Assembly (NCBI RefSeq): GCF_907163105.1
Contig: NZ_OU015321.1
Location: forward strand, 558,001-622,000
DNA length: 64,000 nucleotides
Origin: Cloacibacterium caeni
GTDB taxonomy: Bacteria > Bacteroidota > Bacteroidia > Flavobacteriales > Weeksellaceae
Reading direction: 5' to 3'
In this document: positions 49,946 through 58,059 of the stretch, one piece after another
Numbering within the stretch: position 1 is the stretch's first letter
Layout of the letters: the number at the start of each line of letters is the position of its first letter
Notes under the pieces: generated by a model
The model's database searches: none
The model's input: the letters and a program-made list of their open reading frames with translations, nothing else
Told to the model about the DNA's origin: nothing
Position numbers and translations under genes: made by a program

Positions 49946-51264
49946 GTCCTAAATAAAAATTATTAAAAATAGAAACAGCCTAAATACCTATTTTACATTT
50001 AGCTTTACATTTAATTTCAAAAAAGAACCCCTTGATAATAGTTTTTGGGGGTTTCAGGCGGTTGCTCAAATGGTTTGTCGAGCCAAAATTGAAGATTAAT
50101 TTTAACAAAAATATTCAATCGGATAAAAGCTACCAGATTTGATAATTGCCAATTATATTTAGCGATGGATTTCAGGTATTTCAGAATGAGAATAGTGATA
50201 AGTGCCGTCCAGATTTGGATTTTCACTGCATTTTCAGAAGTTCCAATGAAGGTTTTGATGTGAAGCAACTGCTTGATATCTCTAAAAAAGATCTCAATTT
50301 GCCATCTTTGCTTGTATAATTCTGCTATGGTAGAAGCAGCCCAAGAGAAATTATTGGAAATCATTTCAATGGTTTGCTTGTTTTCATTATCCCAAATAGC
50401 CACTCTTCTTAATTTTTTTGGATATTTTTCTTTGGATAAAGGATTTGAGAGTACTATTTCTTCGTCTTTTAGGATGCTTTGAGCTCCTTTTGGTGGAAGT
50501 TCTCGTTCCTGTAAAGTTTCAAATTTCAGATTTTCTTTATGTCTTATTACGAAGAAAACACCTTTGCTGTCCCAAATAGAGAGCATTGGAAAATCGTTAT
50601 AGAATCGGTCTGCAACAATGACTGCTCCCTTTTCCAAAGGAATGTTTTCCGCTCCCTTGTTATCAGCAACACTTCCTTTGGTAATATTCACATAAACAGG
50701 AAGTTTCCCGTCATATTCAAGTAAGGTATGCATTTTCACGGCTCCTTTTTTAGTTCGATATGTTGCCCAATCGAACAAAGACAGGCATAGAGAAATAAGG
50801 GTAGAATCTAATAAATAGACAGGAACTTTTATTTTGAGTTTTATCCGTCTTTCTTTCGTGTGCTGTCCTAATTGTTCTAATAGTTTGAAATACACGTCTT
50901 TAAACAAATCTGCATCTCGTTTTCCATTCTGGTAGCTAATAGAAGATTTGGAAGGTGCTGTTTTTATCCCTAAATGATTCAGGTTTCCTGTGGCACTGCG
51001 AAGCCCGTTGGAAATGTCCCGAACCGAAGTGCTTTTGGCAAAATGACAGAAAAGCATAGAAACTAAGTGGTTCCAACTATCAAATCCTTTATTTCGGTAA
51101 TCGGTTTTCTTCTCAATTACTATTTTTTTGAAAATCCCTCGGTCTATTTTTGAAATGATTTGGGAAAATAATGTTAATTTTGAATCCATAAGAAGGTTTT
51201 TTTGTTGTACAACCTCAAAGATACTTTGAGTTACTTTAATTCCTTCTTATTTTTTTATTTAGGA
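49946..51264. mobile_element. IS4-family insertion sequence
   Basis: GTCCTAAATAAAAA (49946-49959) and its perfect reverse complement TTTTTATTTAGGAC (51251-51264) form 14-bp terminal inverted repeats around a full-length DDE transposase gene. Total 1319 bp, a normal size. No target duplication directly abuts the repeats; TATTGATT occurs near both ends but at different distances. The element lies between the DUF3298 and lipid-kinase genes without breaking either. Confidence 0.88.
50017..51189 (-). CDS. IS4-family DDE transposase
   Basis: 390 residues, complete. N-terminal helical region with SVRDISNGLRSATGNLNHLGI. RNase H-like core: VYLLDSTLISL (first Asp), GAVIVADRFYND (second Asp), and the IS4 YREK signature YKQRWQIEIFFRDIKQ with the catalytic Glu. 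HTLLEYDGKLPVYVNITKGSVAD is also IS4-typical. No frameshift or stop, so it is probably active. Confidence 0.95.
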   Translation of the reverse strand: MDSKLTLFSQIISKIDRGIFKKIVIEKKTDYRNKGFDSWNHLVSMLFCHFAKSTSVRDISNGLRSATGNLNHLGIKTAPSKSSISYQNGKRDADLFKDVYFKLLEQLGQHTKERRIKLKIKVPVYLLDSTLISLCLSLFDWATYRTKKGAVKMHTLLEYDGKLPVYVNITKGSVADNKGAENIPLEKGAVIVADRFYNDFPMLSIWDSKGVFFVIRHKENLKFETLQERELPPKGAQSILKDEEIVLSNPLSKEKYPKKLRRVAIWDNENKQTIEMISNNFSWAASTIAELYKQRWQIEIFFRDIKQLLHIKTFIGTSENAVKIQIWTALITILILKYLKSIAKYNWQLSNLVAFIRLNIFVKINLQFWLDKPFEQPPETPKNYYQGVLF

Positions 51265-51324
51265 CGCTATTGATTGATTTAATTTTAATTAAATAATTAT
51301 AAATTACTAATCGGTATAATTCCG

Positions 51325-51332
51325 TACTTTTG
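51325..51332 (+). promoter_or_regulatory. -7 box TACTTTTG for the lipid kinase gene
   Basis: Only 5 bp separate the box from the ATG at 51338, which predicts a leaderless mRNA. The IS right end lies 60 bp upstream, just outside the promoter. Confidence 0.65.
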
Positions 51333-51337
51333 CACCC

Positions 51338-52186
51338 ATGCAAAACGTAGCATTTATCATCAATCCTTTTTCTGCCAAGAAAAACTATCAGCCTTTTCTT
51401 AATTCTTTAAAAGCAAAGGTTGAAAATCCGTTGTATTTGATTTCTAAATCCATTCAAGATACTGAAGATTTCATCAAAGAGAATTTTGAAAAAATAGAGG
51501 TTTTCGTTGCTATTGGTGGTGACGGAACCATTTCTACGGTTGCGAAAAATTTAATTCACACGGATAAAATTCTAGGGATTTTCCCAGCAGGAAGCGGTAA
51601 CGGTTTTTCGAATGAAACCAAGTTTTCTAAAAATTTAGACGAACTTTTAGCGAAAATCCAAAAGAAAAATTTTAAAGAAATTGATACGTTTACAGTAAAC
51701 GAAAGATTTTCGATTAATGTAGCTGGAGTAGGTTTTGACGGCGCTGTAATCGAAGCTTTTGAGAAGACTTCCAGAGGTTTTAAAAACTACATCAAAACTT
51801 CTATTCAGACTTTTTTTAAATACCAACCAATTTCCATCAAATTCGAAGAAAAATATAAAAAATTTGACGGAAAATACTTGATGCTAAACGTTGCAAACAC
51901 GCGCCAATTCGGGAATAACGCCTACATTGCTCCTCATGCAAGTAAAAGTGATGGTTTGTTAGAAATTGCTTTGGTAAAGAAGTTTCCTTTCACGCATTCT
52001 GGCGTTTTTGCCTACAGAATGTTTACCAAAAAATTGGTTCCCAATCAGTACATTCATTATTTGTCAGTTCCAGAAATTGAGTTTTCAGTCAATTCAGATT
52101 TGTGGCATCTCGACGGCGAATTTAACCAAATTTCTTCTCCAGTTAAAGTAAAAGTGCTCCCAAAAAGTTTAAGAATTTTAGTCTAA
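51338..52186 (+). CDS. Diacylglycerol/lipid kinase (DagK-YegS family)
   Basis: 282 residues. IINPFSAKKN at the start and the nucleotide-binding GGDGTISTVAKNLI...GIFPAGSGNGFSNETKF are the family signature. The C-terminal beta-sandwich domain contains GVGFDGAVIEAFEK and SDLWHLDGEF with the conserved DGE. Phosphorylates diacylglycerol or a related lipid with ATP at the membrane face. The stop overlaps the convergent photolyase gene by 9 bp. Confidence 0.93.
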   Translation: MQNVAFIINPFSAKKNYQPFLNSLKAKVENPLYLISKSIQDTEDFIKENFEKIEVFVAIGGDGTISTVAKNLIHTDKILGIFPAGSGNGFSNETKFSKNLDELLAKIQKKNFKEIDTFTVNERFSINVAGVGFDGAVIEAFEKTSRGFKNYIKTSIQTFFKYQPISIKFEEKYKKFDGKYLMLNVANTRQFGNNAYIAPHASKSDGLLEIALVKKFPFTHSGVFAYRMFTKKLVPNQYIHYLSVPEIEFSVNSDLWHLDGEFNQISSPVKVKVLPKSLRILV

Positions 52187-53482
52187 ATTATCTAAAGCTT
52201 CTTTGTACACTTTTAGTACTTTTTCTCTGGCTTTTTTATGCTCTACAATAGGTTTTGGATAGTATTTTGTTCCAAATTCGGGAATCCACTTTTTAATATA
52301 TTTAAAATCTGGATCGAATTTTTTCTGTTGTTCATCTGGGTTGAAAATTCTAAAATAAGGAGCGGCATCACAACCAGAACTTGCACACCATTGCCAGTTT
52401 CCATTATTCGCACTTAAATCGTAATCCATTAATTTTTCCGCAAAATACGCTTCGCCAATTCGCCAATCAGTAAGCAAATGTTTAATGAGGAAACTCGCGG
52501 TAATCATTCTCACTCTGTTGTGCATAAAACCAGTAGCGTTCAGTTCACGCATTCCCGCATCTACAATAGGAAATCCTGTTTTTCCTGCTTTCCATTTTTC
52601 TAGAAATTCAGGATTATTTTCCCATGGAATTGTATTATATTTTGCTTTGAAAGAATAATTGACCACTTTCGGAAAATGATATAGAATTTGCATGAAAAAT
52701 TCTCTCCAAATCAATTCTTTTAGGAAGGTAAGGTTATTTTCTTTAGCAATTTTGGCTAATTTTCTCACACTAATGGTTCCAAATCGAAGATGAACGCCTA
52801 ATTGTGTAGTTCCTTTTACCGCTGGGAAATTTCGAGTTTCTTCGTAAGTTTTGATGATATGAAGGTCTGCTTCTGGAACTTCAAATGCTAAATCTGTTTT
52901 TTGAAAGCCAATATCTTCTATTTTAAGTTCTTCAAAAGTAATATCTAGTAAATTGTCTAGTTTTTTTTCTGATGGAAATCCCTGTAAATCAACTTTTTGA
53001 AATTCATTGAGCCAAAGTTTTGAATAAGGAGTATAAACCGTATAAGGTTTTTTATCCGCTTTTACAATTTCGTCTTTGTGAAATATAACTTGGTCTTTAA
53101 ATGGGTGAAAAGCGATATTTTTTGAAGTCAAAAAATTGGCAATTTCTTGGTCTCTTTTTATTGCGTAAGGTTCATAATCTTCATTGCTATAAACGGCTTC
53201 TATTTCATAGTTTTCAGTGAGTTTTTTATAGATTTCAAGAGGTTTTCCTTTGAAGATTTTGATGCCTTTGTTCTTTGATTTTAGAAAAGAATTTAAGGTT
53301 TGCAAAGCTTGTACAATGAAATCAACTCTCTTATCCGACTTATTTTCTAATAAATCTAAAATATCTTCGTCAAAAATAAAAATCGGTAGCACCTTTTTTC
53401 CCGATTCTAATGCTTGAAATAATCCGTGATTGTCTTTTAAACGAAGGTCTCTTCTGAACCAAAAAATAGATATTTTATTCAT
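52178..53482 (-). CDS. phrB: Deoxyribodipyrimidine photolyase (class I CPD type)
   Basis: 434-residue FAD enzyme that splits UV-induced cyclobutane dimers using blue light. ISIFWFRRDLRLKDNHGL is the antenna-domain start. FAD domain motifs include GTTQLGVHLRFGTIS, ELIWREFFMQILYHFP, WKAGKTGFPIVDAGMRELNATGFMHNRVRMI and SANNGNWQWCASSGCDAAPYFRIFNP, including the Asn contacting FAD N5 and the photoreduction Trp positions. Third gene of an SDR-MarR-phr run, 2 bp after the MarR gene. Confidence 0.96.
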   Translation of the reverse strand: MNKISIFWFRRDLRLKDNHGLFQALESGKKVLPIFIFDEDILDLLENKSDKRVDFIVQALQTLNSFLKSKNKGIKIFKGKPLEIYKKLTENYEIEAVYSNEDYEPYAIKRDQEIANFLTSKNIAFHPFKDQVIFHKDEIVKADKKPYTVYTPYSKLWLNEFQKVDLQGFPSEKKLDNLLDITFEELKIEDIGFQKTDLAFEVPEADLHIIKTYEETRNFPAVKGTTQLGVHLRFGTISVRKLAKIAKENNLTFLKELIWREFFMQILYHFPKVVNYSFKAKYNTIPWENNPEFLEKWKAGKTGFPIVDAGMRELNATGFMHNRVRMITASFLIKHLLTDWRIGEAYFAEKLMDYDLSANNGNWQWCASSGCDAAPYFRIFNPDEQQKKFDPDFKYIKKWIPEFGTKYYPKPIVEHKKAREKVLKVYKEALDNLD

Positions 53483-53484
53483 GC

Positions 53485-54132
53485 TTATTCTATCAAATGA
53501 AGGAGTTCTTTAATCTCAGAATTTTTGTATTCTGTGTACAAAGTGTAATGAAAATCGTTTACTTTTTTCAGTAATTCCAGCAATTTTGTTTTTTCATCAA
53601 TTTTAAGATTTGCCGAAAGAATTTTAGAAGTGGTATTGACTTTTTCTACCGATTGATGGAAGGCTTCTTCTCCTTTTTTGGTCAAAGTTAATCTTTTGGC
53701 ACGTTTGTCATTTTCATCCACGGTTTCTTGAATCAAACCATCGTCTAAAAGTCTTTTGATGATTTGAATTCCTGTTTGTTTTTCGTGACCGTTTCTTTCG
53801 ATGAGTTGCATTTTGGTCAAAGAAGGCTCGTCTTTGAGTCTGTAGAGGTAAGTAAATTCTTCATTTGCTAAAGTCGGAAAATCGCTTAAACCTTTGCGAA
53901 TCATTTGTTTAGAAAATCTGCCCAAAAGCAAAACCTGTTTGCAAATTTCATTTTCGGTGAAACTTACTTCATGGTTTTCATTTTTAAAAAGTTTGGTCGG
54001 ACTTTCTGTAGTATATTTTTTTTCGTTGAGCCAAATTCTGAAATCTTCTATCATAGCATGATTTTTAAACGATTTAGAATGTTCGTATTCCTGAACTTCT
54101 AAAAGGAGATTAATTAAAAAACTGGTTTCCAT
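53485..54132 (-). CDS. MarR-family transcriptional regulator
   Basis: 215 residues, longer than usual (about 150) through an N-terminal helical extension and the tail. The winged helix-turn-helix reads SLTKMQLIERNGHEKQTGIQIIKRLLDDGLIQETVDENDKRAKRLTLTKKGEEAF, with the wing DKRAKRL. Placed between an SDR gene and a photolyase gene; the likely targets are this cluster, by position only. Gap to the SDR gene 5 bp, so the genes are co-transcribed. Confidence 0.9.
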   Translation of the reverse strand: METSFLINLLLEVQEYEHSKSFKNHAMIEDFRIWLNEKKYTTESPTKLFKNENHEVSFTENEICKQVLLLGRFSKQMIRKGLSDFPTLANEEFTYLYRLKDEPSLTKMQLIERNGHEKQTGIQIIKRLLDDGLIQETVDENDKRAKRLTLTKKGEEAFHQSVEKVNTTSKILSANLKIDEKTKLLELLKKVNDFHYTLYTEYKNSEIKELLHLIE

Positions 54133-54137
54133 ATTGC

Positions 54138-54836
54138 TTATAATTTAATAGTACTCATTCCTCCGTCAATGCCAAAAATCTGTCCGGTAATCCAAGAAGA
54201 AGAATCAGAAAGTAAAAATACAACCATTTTTGCAATTTCTTCAGGATTTCCTATTTTCTGTAGCGGATGTCTCTTCGCAGCTGCTTCTCTTTTCTCTGGT
54301 GATGCCAATAAAGCAGTGGCTAAATTGGTGTCTGAAAGTGATGGTGCAATGGCGTTAAATCTTATTTTTTGTAGCGAAAATTCAGCGGCTAAACTTTTTA
54401 CCAAGCCTTCTACAGCGCTTTTACTTGCGGCGATAGAAGAGTGAAAAGGCATGCCTAATTTTGCTGCAACGGTGCTGAATAAAACCACACTTGCACTTTC
54501 AGATTTTTTAAGATTAGGCAATAATTTCTGAATGATTTTAATAGCACCCAAAACATTAATTTCGAAATCTTTTTTGAAATCTTCGTCAGATAATCTTCCG
54601 AAAGGTTTCAGATTAATGCTTCCTGGTGCATAGACCAATCCATCAATTTTTTCAGGAAAAGAAACATCATCTAAACTGTCCGTTAGAATGTCTTTTTGAT
54701 AAAAATGAAGTTTTATATTTTTTAATTCTGGAGTTTCTGTTCTAGAAATTCCGATGATTTGCGCTTCGTTTTGTAATTGCTTTGCGGTGGCTAAACCTAT
54801 TCCGCTTCCACAACCGATGATGACTATATTTTTCAT
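54138..54836 (-). CDS. Short-chain dehydrogenase/reductase
   Basis: 232-residue classical SDR. GCGSGIGLATAKQL is the NAD(P)-binding TGxxxGIG variant (first residues GCGSG), YAPGSINLK stands for the NAG motif, and the catalytic Ser (LFSTVAAK) is followed by a segment reading HSSIAASKSAVEGL. The usual catalytic YxxxK is therefore SxxxK: Ser replaces Tyr. The end GIDGGMSTIKL is typical. Substrate unknown; it precedes the MarR and photolyase genes in the same run. Confidence 0.88.
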   Translation of the reverse strand: MKNIVIIGCGSGIGLATAKQLQNEAQIIGISRTETPELKNIKLHFYQKDILTDSLDDVSFPEKIDGLVYAPGSINLKPFGRLSDEDFKKDFEINVLGAIKIIQKLLPNLKKSESASVVLFSTVAAKLGMPFHSSIAASKSAVEGLVKSLAAEFSLQKIRFNAIAPSLSDTNLATALLASPEKREAAAKRHPLQKIGNPEEIAKMVVFLLSDSSSWITGQIFGIDGGMSTIKL

Positions 54837-54871
54837 ATTATTTTAATTTTTTGTTTTATTTTTTCTCACAG

Positions 54872-54906
54872 ATTTTAAATCTAAAATCTTACATCTAAAA
54901 TCTCAT
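54872..54906. repeat. Heptad array abutting the TIGR03643 gene stop
   Basis: ATTTTAA-ATCTAAA-ATCTTAC-ATCTAAA-ATCTCAT, exact period 7. It ends at the base before the minus-strand stop codon (54907-54909) and separates TIGR03643 from the SDR gene. Confidence 0.8.
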
Positions 54907-55191
54907 TTATCTCTTTGATATTTTATTTAAACTTATAGTTTTCTGTCTGGTACATTTAAATCTTTCAATTTCTGAATTTCTTTTTTTGAGATGTTTTTGA
55001 CTGATGCCAGAATTCACTCTTTTTCTCCAAAGATTGAAAGAACTTCTTTTCAGTTCAGTTCTCATAATAGCGATGGTTTCGGCTTCAGAAATTCCAAACT
55101 GAAAAGTGATAGCTTCAAATGGTGTTCTGTCTTCCCAAGCCATTTCTATAATTCTGTCGATTTGTTCTATACTGAAATTTTTTTTCATCAT
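54907..55191 (-). CDS. TIGR03643-family small protein
   Basis: 94 residues. I recognise the family from FSIEQIDRIIEMAWEDRTPFEAITFQFGISEAETIAIMRTELKRSSFNLWRKRV, a compact helix-turn-helix-like fold with a basic C-terminal tail. Such genes are often found beside cryptochrome/photolyase genes. ATG overlaps the end of the cryptochrome gene by 4 bp, so translation is coupled. DNA binding is plausible but not shown. Confidence 0.85.
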   Translation of the reverse strand: MMKKNFSIEQIDRIIEMAWEDRTPFEAITFQFGISEAETIAIMRTELKRSSFNLWRKRVNSGISQKHLKKRNSEIERFKCTRQKTISLNKISKR

Positions 55192-56669
55192 TGGTCTAAT
55201 TTTTCTAAAAAGTTTTGGGCTCTCACAAGATGTAATTCTTTTTGTTGCTCCGTCATTTTATTCCAAGTAATAAGCATCATGCTCAATCGTGGATTTTTTC
55301 TAAAAAATTCTTGATTTTTAGAGATGAAATTCCAAAAAAGAGCATCCCAAATTTCTCCCCAATTTTCGGTGGAATAATCACTCATTTTTTTGAGATAATT
55401 GCTTCCGCTGATATACGGTTTTGTGCTCATGATTCCGCCATCTGCAAACAAACTCATACCGTAAACATTAGGCACCATCACCCAATCATACGCATCGATG
55501 AACATTTCCATAAACCATTGATATACTTCATCTGGATGGAATTCACACAAATTCATAAAATTGGCGAGAATCATCAATCGTTCAATGTGATGAGCATAGC
55601 CAGTTTTCAATATTTTTTTAATGGTTTTGTCAATCGGAGCAATTCCCGTAGTTCCATCGTAAAAAGATTGGGGAATTTTTCGTTGATGAGTCCAAAAATT
55701 TCGGGTTCTTTCGAAACTTCCTTTATACAAATAGATTCCTCGAATAAATTCTCGCCAACCTAAAATCTGACGAATAAATCCTTCTAATGAATTGAGAGGA
55801 ATCTCATTTTTTTGAGCAAATTCAATGGATTTTTCTAGGATAATGTTTGGAGTTAAAAAGCCAATGTTCATCAATGGAGATAACACACTGTGATGCAAAA
55901 AATGCTCTTGTTCTACAATGCTGTCTTCATAAATTCCAAATTCTAAAAATCTGTTTTCTAAGAAATTTTCGAGCCAAATTTCAGCTTCTGAATAGGTAGT
56001 TGGATAGATTTGATAATCTGTTAATTCTCCGTAATGATTTCCAAAATTTTCAGAAACATAAACTTTCGCTTCTTCGTAAAAACGATTATTCTGAGGAAAT
56101 GAAATAGAAGGCGATTTTTTATTTTTTGGATATTTTTTTCGGTTTTCGGTATCGAACGTCCATTTTCCGCCAACTGGTTTTCCGTTTTCTAAAAGAATAT
56201 TTCTAGAAACGCGTTGTTGTTTGTAAAAATCGGTTTGATGATAATGCTTTTTGCCTTCAAAATAAACCTTTAAATCTTCTTTTGAATTGATAAAACTTGG
56301 ATTTTTAATAATCTCAACTTCTAGTTTTGTCTTTAAAATCCTCTTTTCCAACCAATCGTCACAAACATCTATGATTTTGATTTTTTCAAAACCTTCTTGT
56401 TCTAAAAATTGTATTAAGTTTCGAACATCTGAAAGTTCCGAAATGCTTTCTATATAATGAACTTTGAATCCTTTTTCGAGTAGAAAGTTTTCATAGAATT
56501 TCATCGTAGCTCTGTGAAAAGCCAATTTCTGTTGGTGAAATTTGTACTGTTTGAAAAACAAAAATTCTTCCACTAAAAACACAGGAATTTCCTTTTCAAG
56601 AAATGAAATCTCTTGAAACAACTGATGCGGAAATATCAATTGTGCTGTTTTTAGTGGTTTTTCAGCCAT
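55188..56669 (-). CDS. Cryptochrome/photolyase of the FeS-BCP/PhrB-like group, Fe-S ligands missing
   Basis: 493 residues. The layout follows bacterial (6-4) photolyases/CryB: LIFPHQLF start, AFHRATMKFY, YPTTYSEAEIWLENFLENRF, GFIRQILGWREFIRGIYLY, YAHHIERLMILANFMNLCEFHPDEVYQWFMEMFIDAYDWVMVPNVYGMSLFADGG and KPYISGSNYL. Where family members have YCxxC and ACPF cysteines binding a [4Fe-4S] cluster, this protein reads MSDYSTENWG...WDALFWNF (about residues 425-445) with no Cys and a shorter loop. Overlaps Cry-DASH by 19 bp and TIGR03643 by 4 bp. Repair or sensory role open. Confidence 0.9.
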   Translation of the reverse strand: MAEKPLKTAQLIFPHQLFQEISFLEKEIPVFLVEEFLFFKQYKFHQQKLAFHRATMKFYENFLLEKGFKVHYIESISELSDVRNLIQFLEQEGFEKIKIIDVCDDWLEKRILKTKLEVEIIKNPSFINSKEDLKVYFEGKKHYHQTDFYKQQRVSRNILLENGKPVGGKWTFDTENRKKYPKNKKSPSISFPQNNRFYEEAKVYVSENFGNHYGELTDYQIYPTTYSEAEIWLENFLENRFLEFGIYEDSIVEQEHFLHHSVLSPLMNIGFLTPNIILEKSIEFAQKNEIPLNSLEGFIRQILGWREFIRGIYLYKGSFERTRNFWTHQRKIPQSFYDGTTGIAPIDKTIKKILKTGYAHHIERLMILANFMNLCEFHPDEVYQWFMEMFIDAYDWVMVPNVYGMSLFADGGIMSTKPYISGSNYLKKMSDYSTENWGEIWDALFWNFISKNQEFFRKNPRLSMMLITWNKMTEQQKELHLVRAQNFLEKLDQ

Positions 56670-57952
56670 AAATTTCTAAATTTTTTATTGCTATCGTATT
56701 GTTCTGCTTGTTTTTCTGTGTTGAAACTTCTGTCTCGTGCATCATTTCCTATTCCAGCCAAATACAACCAGTTTCCGTAATTGCTGTGAACATCATAATC
56801 GATGAGCATTTCTTCGAAATAGGCTGAACCAATTCGCCAATCTAGTTTCGGATTTTTACAGAAATAAGAAGCTACATTTTGTCTTCCTCGATTGCTCATG
56901 AATCCCGTTTTTTGGAGTTCAATCATGTTGGCATTCACAAATTCTGAGTGCGTTTTTCCAGAAATCCATTGTTCTAATTTTTGAGGATTGTTCTGAAATT
57001 CTAAATTTTTACTGTGTTGAAGTCCGTTTTTGTGAAAAATTTCATTGCGGTGTTGCCAAGCAATAAATTTGAAATAATCTCGCCACAGCAATTCGAAAAT
57101 CAACCAATACGTAGATTCATTGGCTCCGAATTTTTGTTCAATTTTTTTCACTTCATCATAAATGGAAACCGCCGAAATACTTCCATTAGCAAGCCATGCC
57201 GAAAATTTGGAACTGTAATCACTTCCTACCAATCCATTTCTGGTATTTTTATAATCTTTAAGCAGTTGAGTTTCTTCAAAATAATAATGCAATCTTTCCC
57301 AAGCTGCGTTTTCACCGCCAGAAAAAGGAAATGCTGAGTCGGGATGCGTTTCGAAATCCTCAAAACCTAATTTTTCTAAATCAATTTTGTCTGATGGAAT
57401 TTCTAGTTCAAAAAACGTTTTCTTTTTATCGATTTTGAAAGGTTTTCTTACGCTGAAATTCTTTTCAACCTTGTTTCTAAAGGTGGTAAAAAGCGCAGGA
57501 ATTTTTTCTAATTTTTCCCAAACAAAATCTGGTTCTAATAAAAACTGTGAGTGAGATTTTTCAAATTTCACATGAGGTAAGACAGAAAAAATGCTCTTTT
57601 CTAAATCCACTTCTTCTTGGGTAAATTCTCCTTCACAAAAGATTTTTTGAATAGAGTAGTGTTCATTCAATTTTTCAAAAATCTCCTTTGTTTTTCCAAA
57701 TTTTATCAAAAAAGTTATGTTGAGTTCAGCAAGATTGTGTTGTAAATCTTGAACACTTTCCAACAAAAATTTTGCACGGAATTTCCCGATTTTTTTGAAA
57801 CCAAACTGCTTTTTTTGATAAAAATCTTCATCAAAAATATACAAAGCTATAAAAGGCAAATCTTCTTGAGATGCCTTAAATAGAGATATTTGGTCTTTGG
57901 TTCTTAAATCATTTTTGAACCAAACGATGTTGATTTTTTGTTTTTCCTGCAT
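56651..57952 (-). CDS. DASH-family cryptochrome
   Basis: 433-residue flavoprotein. Cry-DASH features: [86 protein letters not shown], and the signature [53 protein letters not shown]. The family repairs dimers in single-stranded DNA and may sense light. The first 49 bp overlap the DUF2256 microgene in another frame. Confidence 0.95.
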   Translation of the reverse strand: MQEKQKINIVWFKNDLRTKDQISLFKASQEDLPFIALYIFDEDFYQKKQFGFKKIGKFRAKFLLESVQDLQHNLAELNITFLIKFGKTKEIFEKLNEHYSIQKIFCEGEFTQEEVDLEKSIFSVLPHVKFEKSHSQFLLEPDFVWEKLEKIPALFTTFRNKVEKNFSVRKPFKIDKKKTFFELEIPSDKIDLEKLGFEDFETHPDSAFPFSGGENAAWERLHYYFEETQLLKDYKNTRNGLVGSDYSSKFSAWLANGSISAVSIYDEVKKIEQKFGANESTYWLIFELLWRDYFKFIAWQHRNEIFHKNGLQHSKNLEFQNNPQKLEQWISGKTHSEFVNANMIELQKTGFMSNRGRQNVASYFCKNPKLDWRIGSAYFEEMLIDYDVHSNYGNWLYLAGIGNDARDRSFNTEKQAEQYDSNKKFRNLWLKNH

Positions 57953-58059
57953 TTTTCACTACAATATTTCACTTCTTCCCAGTCTTTTTTCCATTTTTTG
58001 CGCCAGTTAAAGGGTAAACCGCAAACTTCACAGATTTTTGAGGGCAAATTTTTAGGCAT
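57904..58059 (-). CDS. DUF2256 zinc-binding microprotein
   Basis: 51 residues, easily missed because of size. It contains CEVC (residues 10-13) and CSEKC (33-37) with a Trp-rich middle ([17 protein letters not shown]), the DUF2256 pattern of a small zinc finger. ATG overlaps the AarF gene stop by 8 bp and the 3' end overlaps Cry-DASH by 49 bp, so it is locked between both genes in the operon. DUF2256 is often found fused to or beside cryptochrome genes, as far as I recall; the role is unknown. Confidence 0.88.
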   Translation of the reverse strand: MPKNLPSKICEVCGLPFNWRKKWKKDWEEVKYCSEKCRKNKKSTSFGSKMI

